29,115 nt of DNA from a virus: the IMG/VR virus record IMGVR_UViG_3300037882_000568, positions 1-29,115 of that record. One strand, given 5' to 3'. Shown one piece after another: positions 16,509-24,189 of the stretch. The notes under the pieces are model-generated. The model was not told where the DNA came from and searched no databases. It was given only the letters and a program-made list of their open reading frames with translations. Position 1 is the stretch's first letter. The number at the start of each line of letters is the position of its first letter. The position numbers and the translations under genes are program-made.

Positions 16509-17220
16509 AGGTTTTCAGTCGATCAAGAACGAGCTGTGCATCATTTCCAATATACAGCTCATCATCTTGAAACAGACCCAAGGGAGAACGTATCCGATCC
16601 CCCACAGTCTGTTTGGTGGTTCGTGTCTGGAATACATGTTTGTATCCAATATCATCATCCCGTTCAGACACTTGTAATAGTGCGTTGGGTTTAAGATCTC
16701 GGATTTTCACTTTCTTACAGACGACAACAGTCGTGAAATATGCTTCCAGACCATTCTTTTTCAGAGAGCCTTTGACAGGCACACTGTATTTGTATTGACC
16801 AGATTCTTCTTGAAGCTCAGCATCAAGGTGTCCAAGCATGATGGAGTAAACATCAGCTTTTGCCACATAATCATACATGAGTTTTTTGAAGAAAGCACCA
16901 TAGTCACCCCAGGCTTTCATGGTGTTGGCAGAACCATTCACATGAACTGCTTCAAAACGTTCCATCATGAATGACACAGTGTCGATAACAACTGTGTGGA
17001 ATCGTTTACCTGGGTTGTCGATGATTGCTTGGTATAGATCAAAAATTTCAAGAGGGTCATCAATGTTGACACGCTTGAATTTGTTTTTGAATGGGAGAGG
17101 TTTACCACCTTCACAGTTGATGTAAAGAACACCTTCTTGACCACGAATATTGGCCAAACTCATGGACTTACCTGCCCCAGATTCACCAGCAATCAGAAGA
17201 CTCTTTGGATGTTCGCTCAT
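16495..17220 (-). CDS. RecA-like AAA ATPase (N4 gp43-like)
   Basis: I choose ATG 17220 (AAGGAAAACCAA before it, 10 bases after the upstream stop); the longer frame to 17316 would overlap the primase gene. The 242-residue product has Walker A GESGAGKS (12-19), a Walker B strand ending TVVIDT (Asp80), and a downstream strand IMLGHLDAE compatible with a RecA-type sensor segment. This single-domain form resembles phage Sak4/RecA-like ATPases that act with an SSB in strand annealing or replication, and ssb is the next gene downstream. Its gene position equals N4 gp43. The ATPase class is sure; the exact DNA role is inferred. Confidence 0.8.
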   Translation of the reverse strand: MSEHPKSLLIAGESGAGKSMSLANIRGQEGVLYINCEGGKPLPFKNKFKRVNIDDPLEIFDLYQAIIDNPGKRFHTVVIDTVSFMMERFEAVHVNGSANTMKAWGDYGAFFKKLMYDYVAKADVYSIMLGHLDAELQEESGQYKYSVPVKGSLKKNGLEAYFTTVVVCKKVKIRDLKPNALLQVSERDDDIGYKHVFQTRTTKQTVGDRIRSPLGLFQDDELYIGNDAQLVLDRLKTYYEE

Positions 17221-17230
17221 TTGGTTTTCC

Positions 17231-19396
17231 TTACTTCTTCGACATTTTCGAAGCGATTGATTTGAGAACAGTTTGTTGAATCTCATCTTTTTTGAGAGGA
17301 GAAACACACTGATCATTCAAGGTGAAGACTTTATGAGTAATCTCATTATAGCTGAGACCAGCATCCAACAACATCAAACCAAATCTGATGAGATTGTCGT
17401 TTCGATTTCCTTCATCCATGTTTGCCAAGAACCAACGTTCTAGATGATTCAAACGACCAAGATCAATGATAGAACTGCGATACTCGGTGTTTTGTTTTGT
17501 CTTTGGAATGAAAGGCAAAACATTAATAAGATTTGGCCCACGATGAAGTTTTATCAAAGATCCTTCAGTGGTCATCCACTTTTTAGATCTTTGGTTTGCA
17601 GTCGTATCAGATTTAAATGGAAGCCAAAGAAGAAAGCTATCCATAAAGTCTCTGTAATCAGCCTTATCCAGGTTCAGGACATAGTTTGTTGGCATGACCA
17701 GTCTGAAACGATTGGCATCATCAGAGTGACGTTTTGTGGTGCTTGTGATGTAGGTAAAATCCTTCATCAGTTCATGGACTGCATTCAGAGAAATGGTTCC
17801 ATCAACATCAACAACCAACATATTGAAACCTTCAATAACGTTCTCTTCTGCTCGATGTTCTTTCTCAAAATTATGGTTGCACCAATGAAGTCCTTTTGTT
17901 CCCAGAAGTGTAGGAAGTTTATCAAAGGGCTTCAAATATGGTGAGTAATTTTGAGCAAAATGATCTGAGAAACTGAAAGACATTTTTTGAAGATCAGTTT
18001 CTTGAAGAGTAGACCCAGAGAAGAATTCAACACTGGATACTATTGTTTTTTTAATCACCACATGGTTACCCACACCCCAAGCCATAGCCAAGTCCATGAT
18101 CTCTTTACGAGGCCCAGTGGACGTTGGATAGTAGGGTAGATCTTCAACCAAATCAGCATGAGTCAGTTCACCTGGAGAAGCAGCGATGTATTTTGCCAAA
18201 CGGACAAAATTTCGTTCACGTTTCAAAAGTGTTTGGAAGCTTGCTCCACTCTCTTCTGCAACTTTGATACCTTGAAGTAGGTTATCCATTGTCAGATTTT
18301 TGCTTCCATCAAGATAAGCATAAACACCCGCCAATTTCAAAGCTTTGAAGTATCTGTGACTCATCTCAGCTTTTCGTATGACTTCATGTTCTGCCATTTG
18401 GTTTGAGAGACCTTCACAGAAGAGTCGATATGAAACCAGTTTGACACCTACTTCACGAGGAACTTGAAGTTTGGTTCCATAGTAAGCTGGGTCAGCAAAA
18501 GCTTTGAGAAGCTTTTTCCATTTCACGAGATTCTGAGAACGATTCTTTGAAACTAAGCCATTATAAACATCTTCAGGGTTCACAGTGTTACTGTAGACTT
18601 CTGGTTTACCAAGACCAAAGAAGCAACGACGAGCATAACCAATTTCCAAGAAGCTGTAAAAATCTTCTTCTGTTCTGGCTCCATCAAAAAGTTTTGATGT
18701 AGTCCCAAACATGAGCATGTTTGCAGGAGTTGAACCATGAAGGTCAATACCACGTTCATTTTCAGTAGTGTTTTTGACCAGTTTGGTTTTGATACGACCA
18801 AGGTCATACAATTCCAATAACATATTGATGATTTCGGTTTGACCAGTAAGGTTAGAACCAATCTCATCCATTTGGAAGTTAATTGACCCTGCACGGGCCA
18901 AAAGAAGTTTATAGCGTAGCTGTTTCACAGCAGGCCCAGTGCCAGAGTCAAAGATGAATGGAGCATGTCCCTGACGCTTAAAATCGGCCTCTAAGATAGC
19001 CTGTTCAGCAGCTTGGTCTCCAGACTTTGCAGCAGCAATCTCAGTGGCAAGATCATAGATAGATTTCTCTGCAATGAATGGGAACACTTTTTGAACAAAG
19101 TCTTCACGAAAATCAGAGATGAGATCTTCCATCAAAGACACAGAATGACCTTTACCAAAGCCAGATGTTGCCAAAGCAATGGAGTAGATGTTGATAGGAA
19201 TTTTACCCCGTTCTGCACTTTCGATGGTTGCTCTCATAGCACTTGGGATGAGTCCCAGGAAATATGCAACTTCAGCTTGAAAGAAATCACGATTCACATT
19301 GCCTGTCCGATGGCAAAGCAAATCAACAATTTCTGACATTGCTGGATGATGGGGAACTGTTTTCAGCAGTTCCAAATCAAAGATTTTAGAAGACAT
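17231..19396 (-). CDS. Primase-helicase with N-terminal ATPase and C-terminal AEP-type primase
   Basis: A 721-residue protein starting at an ATG after AAGGA. The N-terminal part has a Walker A-like loop (TSGFGKGHS, 77-85), a Walker B-like strand (INFQMDEIG, Asp177-Glu178), a sensor-like strand (MLMFGTTSK) and an arginine pair in YARRCFFG (254-261), as in DUF3987-type phage ATPases. From about 500, after a WCNHNF segment, comes what looks like an archaeo-eukaryotic primase core. It has VVDVDG (Asp530, Asp532), TSTTKRH (His557), RFRLVMP (563-569) and later KLHRG, followed by a helical PriCT-like end (from about 665). It should unwind DNA and lay primers for the phage DNA polymerase. The order, ATPase first and primase second, is the reverse of the common phage arrangement. 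The N4 counterpart is gp42. The DNA-replication role is firm, the primase assignment moderate. Confidence 0.75.
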   Translation of the reverse strand: MSSKIFDLELLKTVPHHPAMSEIVDLLCHRTGNVNRDFFQAEVAYFLGLIPSAMRATIESAERGKIPINIYSIALATSGFGKGHSVSLMEDLISDFREDFVQKVFPFIAEKSIYDLATEIAAAKSGDQAAEQAILEADFKRQGHAPFIFDSGTGPAVKQLRYKLLLARAGSINFQMDEIGSNLTGQTEIINMLLELYDLGRIKTKLVKNTTENERGIDLHGSTPANMLMFGTTSKLFDGARTEEDFYSFLEIGYARRCFFGLGKPEVYSNTVNPEDVYNGLVSKNRSQNLVKWKKLLKAFADPAYYGTKLQVPREVGVKLVSYRLFCEGLSNQMAEHEVIRKAEMSHRYFKALKLAGVYAYLDGSKNLTMDNLLQGIKVAEESGASFQTLLKRERNFVRLAKYIAASPGELTHADLVEDLPYYPTSTGPRKEIMDLAMAWGVGNHVVIKKTIVSSVEFFSGSTLQETDLQKMSFSFSDHFAQNYSPYLKPFDKLPTLLGTKGLHWCNHNFEKEHRAEENVIEGFNMLVVDVDGTISLNAVHELMKDFTYITSTTKRHSDDANRFRLVMPTNYVLNLDKADYRDFMDSFLLWLPFKSDTTANQRSKKWMTTEGSLIKLHRGPNLINVLPFIPKTKQNTEYRSSIIDLGRLNHLERWFLANMDEGNRNDNLIRFGLMLLDAGLSYNEITHKVFTLNDQCVSPLKKDEIQQTVLKSIASKMSKK

Positions 19397-19420
19397 GAGG
19401 TGGTTCCTTATTATGATGAT

Positions 19421-20422
19421 TTATCGAGGAGATCCATCATCGTTGAAGTAATTTTTCCGTTGTTCACAGATGGAAAAAGCATTACAATACCCACAGGCTT
19501 TTGGTTCACCTGGTTGTTTGACAATGACACCTTTTCCCTTTTCTTGTTGATACAAGACAGCTTCACTCTCTTTATCAAATCGTTTGGTGCAACGACCACC
19601 AGCTTTTGCTGTTTCAAGATTTAAGTAGAACTTGAATGTGTCATCAGATCTCCAAAGCTGTTTGTCAGTGCATTCAATCATTTTGGATTGAGGAAGACGA
19701 GCATTCTTACGAATTTCTGCAAGTTTGGAGGAAAGCCAAAACTCTGTTTCTCTCAAACTCATGAGTGGAAACTCTTTATGAGCAACACGAGCTTGAGGGT
19801 ATTTTTTGTCTGTTTTGGCTCGGTAAGAAGCCCAATCAGTGAAGATGAATTCGATTCGCATCAAGTCATCACGAATTAGGTTTGGAAAGATAAACCGATA
19901 CAGAGAACCTTGAAGAGCATAATCTTCATCTTTGGATCCAGAGGTGTATGAGAATGTCGATGTGGATTTGAAATCTCGATATGAAGAGCCAATCAAGAAA
20001 TCCAATTGACCTGTGAGAATAATGTCTTCAAATTTCTTAAACCCACGTTGTTCAAGATAAATAGGAATCACACCATCTTCGAGTGGTTTGTCCATTGGTG
20101 GATTGATTCGAATTTTGTCAATGATCGACTGAGGATAATGAAGCTTTCTCATAGCTCCTTGCCAGTCACCTTTAGTCCATGATTGTTCAATGGAATCATG
20201 AAGACTATGACCCATACGAGAAGCAATCATCTCACTGACATCAATTGTTTCTTTTGAGTAGTCTACTTTACGTTGTAGAATGAGCTGACGAGTGGGTTTC
20301 ATCAATGTGGTGACTGATAGAAGCTCACCTGGGGGAGCATTTTCAGCACCCGATTTGTAACCATCCTGAAGCAGCCAAACTGCCAAAGGAAGATCAATTT
20401 GCATGTTGTTTGTGACTTTCAT
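19421..20422 (-). CDS. Cas4/RecB-like PD-(D/E)XK nuclease (N4 gp41-like)
   Basis: A 333-residue protein whose ATG overlaps the stop of the upstream gene (ATGA). The nuclease signature is clear: GHSLHDSIE (His72, His75), ILTGQLDFLIG with Asp141, YRDFKST with Asp150 and Lys152, and a Gln171 in YALQGSLYRFI. Four cysteines, 278, 310, 313 and 319, occur in a C...CxxCxxxxxC pattern, as in Cas4 and AddB nucleases that carry an iron-sulphur cluster. Such enzymes trim DNA ends for recombination or degrade host DNA. The gene lies between the polymerase and primase genes, the N4 gp41 slot. The nuclease call is strong; the metal cluster is inferred from the cysteines. Confidence 0.85.
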   Translation of the reverse strand: MKVTNNMQIDLPLAVWLLQDGYKSGAENAPPGELLSVTTLMKPTRQLILQRKVDYSKETIDVSEMIASRMGHSLHDSIEQSWTKGDWQGAMRKLHYPQSIIDKIRINPPMDKPLEDGVIPIYLEQRGFKKFEDIILTGQLDFLIGSSYRDFKSTSTFSYTSGSKDEDYALQGSLYRFIFPNLIRDDLMRIEFIFTDWASYRAKTDKKYPQARVAHKEFPLMSLRETEFWLSSKLAEIRKNARLPQSKMIECTDKQLWRSDDTFKFYLNLETAKAGGRCTKRFDKESEAVLYQQEKGKGVIVKQPGEPKACGYCNAFSICEQRKNYFNDDGSPR

Positions 20423-20769
20423 GGGTGTTCATACCTCTTGGATTGTTTGATGAGATCAAGAAAATCTTGATACATGTTGATATTGATTTTTTCAAAGGCA
20501 CGATGATCATGAATAATGCTAGCTCTGTGTCCTCTGAAAGAGTCAATTGGACTCATGACACTTCTGAAGTAAAGTATTCCTGATCCTTTTCCATATCGAA
20601 TAACACGTTGAGGAAGGCTGAAGTATTTATGTCTAAAAAGCCAAGCCATAAGCCTCATATGATACTGAGATTGCTGAGCATCACCTGATAAGTAGATACA
20701 AGAAACTCCTTGATCTATCAGAACATTTTTCATCCAAAAAAGTCTTTTGGTAGAACTATGATCTGGCAT
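20419..20769 (-). CDS. Small conserved-looking replication-operon protein, unknown
   Basis: A 116-residue protein, translationally coupled on both sides: its ATG shares one base with the stop of the polymerase C-terminal fragment (TAATG), and its stop overlaps the nuclease ATG (ATGA). It has a strand-rich centre (GSGILYFRSV) followed by DSFRGHRASIIHDHRAFEKI, which recalls the segment around motif II of large ATPases (RGHR followed by a hydrophobic strand ending in acidic or His residues), but there is no Walker A. I do not recognise a family. The position matches the small gene between polymerase and exonuclease genes in N4 (gp40). Confidence 0.7.
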   Translation of the reverse strand: MPDHSSTKRLFWMKNVLIDQGVSCIYLSGDAQQSQYHMRLMAWLFRHKYFSLPQRVIRYGKGSGILYFRSVMSPIDSFRGHRASIIHDHRAFEKININMYQDFLDLIKQSKRYEHP

Positions 20770-21518
20770 TATGCAGCTTCCAATTTTGTTAGATGTTTTT
20801 TGATCAATGCTTTTACTGTTGGTTCATCAGCATCATTGGGGATGTCAAAGCTCTTTGACCAATTGGGGTAAAAGATAGCCAAAGCTCCACTCATTTTGAT
20901 GTGAGGATTTTGAATCAATGGATCTTCCTGCCAAGCAACCTCTTTAGAGAGGTGTTTGTTTGTGAACAGGAGAGCTTCCATATCATCTCGAATCATGTAG
21001 TAGGAAGCATCATGTATCTGAGAACATGGCTTGATGTTGAGTCTGTGTTTGCTTTTTCTGACTATTTTCATGAATCCAGAGACAGCACGAGAATTCAACA
21101 TACACCAGCTTTGACCAAGAGCATTGCCAGCCGTCCTACCTTCAGCAGCAGCCTCATACGGGGTCTTACTGGTGTTCAGCACTACCTGTTTAAGTAGAGG
21201 GGTTCTGAGCCTCAAGCCAAAGGCTAGAGTGACATATCCATCTTTACAGGCTTGGTTCAATCTTTCCTCAACCCACTTGTCAGACACAACGTAAAGCTCA
21301 TGATAACGAGCTTCCACAGTGGTTGCGAGTTGCTTCGAGAATCCACAGTTTGTCATCAAAGTGATGTATGTCCCTTGATAGGTCAAAGCAAAAGTTGGAG
21401 CTTTGGAATCCTGACGAAATGTGGGGTAACTCACTTTGATGCTATTGATTCGGGAGACATCATGTTCTCCCGAATCAACAACTTGTATCTCGGAAATTGG
21501 AGATCCGATTTTTAACAT
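20769..21518 (-). CDS. DNA polymerase, C-terminal fragment (motifs B and C)
   Basis: The start at ATG 21518 overlaps the stop of the Tad2-like gene by one base (TAATG); the upstream TTG at 21533 is unlikely. The 249 residues hold the second half of a family A palm/fingers domain. Motif B reads RQDSKAPTFALTYQG and motif C reads QIHDAS, followed by the usual end with YPNWSKSF. On its own it cannot polymerise: motif A and the exonuclease are in the separate gene at 22032-24098. The first 28 residues, before the conserved RINSIK...RQDSK part, are not recognisable polymerase sequence and may be an adapted joint. A perfect 13-bp inverted repeat lies in this first stretch. No in-frame stops or frameshifts are seen, so it should be made as a separate subunit. 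Confidence 0.9.
   Translation of the reverse strand: MLKIGSPISEIQVVDSGEHDVSRINSIKVSYPTFRQDSKAPTFALTYQGTYITLMTNCGFSKQLATTVEARYHELYVVSDKWVEERLNQACKDGYVTLAFGLRLRTPLLKQVVLNTSKTPYEAAAEGRTAGNALGQSWCMLNSRAVSGFMKIVRKSKHRLNIKPCSQIHDASYYMIRDDMEALLFTNKHLSKEVAWQEDPLIQNPHIKMSGALAIFYPNWSKSFDIPNDADEPTVKALIKKHLTKLEAA
21445..21478 (-). repeat. 13-bp perfect inverted repeat at the start of the polymerase C-terminal fragment
   Basis: TTGATTCGGGAGA (21445-21457) and TCTCCCGAATCAA (21466-21478) are perfect inverted copies around an 8-base loop, 40-73 bases after the start codon of the C-terminal polymerase fragment. It is the strongest stem-loop inside any coding region that I found in the window. It could affect translation of the fragment or mark the breakpoint of the insertion that split the gene. 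Confidence 0.7.
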
Positions 21519-22024
21519 TAGACAAATGTCCAATCATCAGTGTTCATGTCAATTTGAGAAGGGTTCCAGACCATAATTCGACCATCAGCAAGCTTCATGT
21601 CGATATGACCACAGTAGGAAACTTCTTTTCCTTCACCAATGATAGAGTTCAAAGGTGGACGATTCACAGTAAACTGAGAACCAGGAACAAAGAAGATAAA
21701 CATGCTCTTACCATTCCAACCCTTACGAGTTGCACGAGCACCATGATTTTTGATCTGATCAAGAACGTATTCAAAGGGTAGACCTTGTTTGCACTCAAGG
21801 TAAGAACCTTCAAACACAGCTTTGGGAGACCAGCTCACATAGCCTGCATGTCCTTCGACATTGATTGGTTCACCTTCTTTTGGTTCGTATTCAACGAGGT
21901 ATCCCTCATCATCACCATTTTCATTTTCAGGCAGATCCCATTTGCGATAAATATTGTAATCTGCACGAGTCATTGGAATGGCAAAGACAAGCTTTGTTCC
22001 AATGAATTGTTTCATATCTTTCAT
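21518..22024 (-). CDS. tad2: Tad2-like (DUF2829) anti-Thoeris protein inserted in the polymerase locus
   Basis: A 168-residue protein. Residues about 82-168 carry the DUF2829/Tad2 signature: FEYVLDQIKNHGARATRKGWNG, then MFIFFVPGS, and the closing GRIMVWNPSQIDMNTDDW. Phage Tad2 proteins bind and sequester the cyclic ADP-ribose-type signal of Thoeris, so the defence effector stays off. Residues 1-80 are a second domain often seen in phage accessory proteins (TKLVFAIPMTRADYN, DDEGYLVEY, HAGYVSWSPKAVFE), of unknown role. The gene lies exactly between the two polymerase fragments: 7 bases after the first stop, and sharing one base with the second start. The ribosome binding site is weak (GTGAG), so it is probably translated by coupling. 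The family call is strong; activity against Thoeris in this phage is inferred. Confidence 0.85.
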   Translation of the reverse strand: MKDMKQFIGTKLVFAIPMTRADYNIYRKWDLPENENGDDEGYLVEYEPKEGEPINVEGHAGYVSWSPKAVFEGSYLECKQGLPFEYVLDQIKNHGARATRKGWNGKSMFIFFVPGSQFTVNRPPLNSIIGEGKEVSYCGHIDMKLADGRIMVWNPSQIDMNTDDWTFV

Positions 22025-22031
22025 GATTGTC

Positions 22032-24098
22032 TCACTTCTTTAAGAGTTCAAAAAGCTCAGATCCGAGATAATCTTTTCCGAGGTATTCTACCTTCTCTTC
22101 CGAATGAAAATAGAAGGTATTGTCACCCACTGTAGCCTTGTAAGCTGTGGCTGTGGGAGGACAACTTTGGATATCAGGCATATGCTCACCAAAGTAAGCA
22201 AAAGCTCTGAGACAGTGACCATCATATCCATCAGTGTAGACCTTGATTTTTTCTGGGTCACGAGTGGTAACTGCTGAGATTTTGTCTTCAAGAGAGTCAA
22301 AATCAAGACCACAAAATAACCATCCTGGGGGTGCTTCAAAGCACTCCTTGATCATTTTGGCAAGACGTTGTTTTGCTTTGGTTGAACCAGAAGAAGGAAT
22401 GTTCTGAAGGTTTGGATTGTTTGAAGACAATCGACCAGAAGCTGTCCCACCAAGCCTAAAATTACCAAAAAGGTAATGCCAACCATCATCTCCTTTTTGA
22501 GCTTGTAAGAATGCTGGAAGAAATGTTGATAAGATGATTGCTGATGCTTTGTATTCGATCAAAATGTTCAAGAACAAGATGATCTCAGGATCAGTAGTGT
22601 GATGGATCAATTTCTCAAGAGTTTCAGCTCCTGTAGCTGGGAGCTTGGTATCTGTGTAATCCAAAACTGGAAGACCCAAAAAATCTTCAGAATACAGAAA
22701 ATCCTGAAGCTGCTTTGGTGAACCAGGATTGAAGAATATCACTCCAGGTTTGACATCTGCTTTGGTGATGACTTTCTTTTTGTATTCAGAGTTCTTTTTT
22801 TTCACATATTCTTCAAGCATGTAGTCGATGAAGCTTTGAACAATACCGATATTATTCATCAAACGGATGTGATTTTCAGATTCTTTTTCGAGTATTTTAT
22901 TCAAAGCAATCACTTTTACCATATTGATTGGCATACCTGTGAGCTGCATTTGAATGATGTCTACAACAGCAGGTCTGAAGATTTGGTGATAAACACCGAC
23001 CTGATCATCAGCTACCATGATAGGCTTATTTTTGTTGAAAACATGCCAGGTAGATAAACCATCTGTTAGGTTATATTTGAGAAGATCTTTCAGAGGAATT
23101 TTTCTGATGTCATGAATGTCTGACTGAGCATAGTTCCCTGCAAATTCTTGAGCTTGGACTTTGAGACCAAGTTCATTTCCTGAACAGGAATTCGTAGCCA
23201 AATATGTGATGATCTGAGAACAATCCCAATTTTTCAACAGAACATCTAGACCATACAATAGACCTTCCTGATCTAAGAGATGATCCATAAACAATTGATA
23301 AACAAGGACATAAACATCAAAACAGATGTTATGGTAGATCATCTTGCGACGAAATACTTCAAAGAATCTTTTCAAGGCTTCTCTAATTCTGTGATTTTTG
23401 ATTTGGATCCCAAATACCCCTGGTTCATCTGGATTTGAAACAGGAACATAATCAATTGCAAAGGCTATACCTTCATTTTCGTTCCAACAAAACGTGATGG
23501 TTCCGACACCAGCATCATAGTGTTTCAAACTGAAACCTTCGATGTCACATGTCAGATCACAGTCCATCTTATAAAGTTTTTCCAACCATTCAAGAATTTC
23601 TTTCTCAGTGGATGGGTAAGCTTCAAATTTGATGATTGACTGTCCAATAGGAGTCTTATCTCCATTGAACCATCTGATGATGGAAGAAATACCAATGTCA
23701 ATTTTGGCAGAGGTTTTTTCTGGGTCGTAGAAAATACGACTGTAATTTGGAAGGTAAGCAACATTCAATTCAGGATAGATGCTTGGATAGATGTCACCAA
23801 TCGTAGCATCAGTTTTTGATTGTTTTGAGAGCACCTTAAAGTAATCAGGTTGGGTGACTACCAAGAATGTAATACCCATACGAATCAAATGAGGAATCAG
23901 ATCACTCAAATATTCTTTGATGGAATCATTGCTTGTCTTTTTCTTGGTTTGATCTTGATAAAGGTCGCAAACCATCAGTTGTGATCCGAGTTGGAGAAGT
24001 TCCCCGTAGTGTTTCTCAATCTCTTTTGGTTGTAACCTGGGGCATAGGATCGCTATTTTTGCTGGATCTCCTGTCCCGACAAGCTCGTATTTCATCAT
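22032..24098 (-). CDS. DNA polymerase, N-terminal fragment (3'-5' exonuclease, thumb, motif A)
   Basis: ATG 24098 (or 24095) follows AAGGA; ATG 24149 has no such site. Counted from 24098 the product has 688 residues. A complete proofreading exonuclease is visible: CDIEGF (Asp185, Glu187), YHNICFDVY (Asn257, Asp261) and YNLTDGLSTWHV (Tyr342, Asp346). Then comes the family A signature TASGRLSSNNPNLQNIP (552-568) and motif A, GLDFDSLEDKI (Asp599, Glu604). The conserved region continues to YDGHCLRAFAYFGEHMPDI, then a unique tail of about 45 residues ends in ELFELLKK and a stop. Motifs B and C are missing here and are encoded downstream, after the Tad2-like gene. Together the fragments add up to about 937 residues, in the range of whole N4-like polymerases (gp39) plus extra joint sequence. 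Confidence 0.9.
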   Translation of the reverse strand: MMKYELVGTGDPAKIAILCPRLQPKEIEKHYGELLQLGSQLMVCDLYQDQTKKKTSNDSIKEYLSDLIPHLIRMGITFLVVTQPDYFKVLSKQSKTDATIGDIYPSIYPELNVAYLPNYSRIFYDPEKTSAKIDIGISSIIRWFNGDKTPIGQSIIKFEAYPSTEKEILEWLEKLYKMDCDLTCDIEGFSLKHYDAGVGTITFCWNENEGIAFAIDYVPVSNPDEPGVFGIQIKNHRIREALKRFFEVFRRKMIYHNICFDVYVLVYQLFMDHLLDQEGLLYGLDVLLKNWDCSQIITYLATNSCSGNELGLKVQAQEFAGNYAQSDIHDIRKIPLKDLLKYNLTDGLSTWHVFNKNKPIMVADDQVGVYHQIFRPAVVDIIQMQLTGMPINMVKVIALNKILEKESENHIRLMNNIGIVQSFIDYMLEEYVKKKNSEYKKKVITKADVKPGVIFFNPGSPKQLQDFLYSEDFLGLPVLDYTDTKLPATGAETLEKLIHHTTDPEIILFLNILIEYKASAIILSTFLPAFLQAQKGDDGWHYLFGNFRLGGTASGRLSSNNPNLQNIPSSGSTKAKQRLAKMIKECFEAPPGWLFCGLDFDSLEDKISAVTTRDPEKIKVYTDGYDGHCLRAFAYFGEHMPDIQSCPPTATAYKATVGDNTFYFHSEEKVEYLGKDYLGSELFELLKK

Positions 24099-24189
24099 AA
24101 TGATCCTTTGCTTTTTCTTTAGAGATTCCCCATCCAAAAATGGATCCATCTTCGGTTACACAGCAACCTGCTGGAGTGCAAAGATACAT
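24016..24189 (-). CDS. Possible small coupled gene between helicase and polymerase
   Basis: A 57-codon frame whose ATG shares one base with the helicase stop (TGATG) and which fills the 90-base gap before the polymerase start, then overlaps that gene by about 83 bases in another frame. The product begins MYLCTPAGCCVTEDGSI and has a helical KEKAKDHYDEIRACRDRR segment. The tight coupling and the otherwise unexplained gap support it; the overlap and lack of a ribosome binding site argue for caution. The family is not recognised. Confidence 0.4.
   Translation of the reverse strand: MYLCTPAGCCVTEDGSIFGWGISKEKAKDHYDEIRACRDRRSSKNSDPMPQVTTKRD

Noticed and set aside
17221-17316. Longer N-terminus for the RecA-like ATPase
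   Set aside because: It would overlap the primase gene by more than 80 bases; the ATG at 17220 has a ribosome binding site and the product starts directly before the ATPase fold.
21518-22032. Intron or intein explaining the split polymerase
   Set aside because: The space is almost exactly one intact Tad2-like gene with its own start and stop. A group I or II intron core would not fit, and no intein end motifs (N-terminal Cys or Ser with C-terminal His-Asn) are seen.
21518-22034. Simple frameshift or sequencing error in one polymerase gene
   Set aside because: The fragments are separated by 513 bases of another conserved gene, so a single base error cannot join them.
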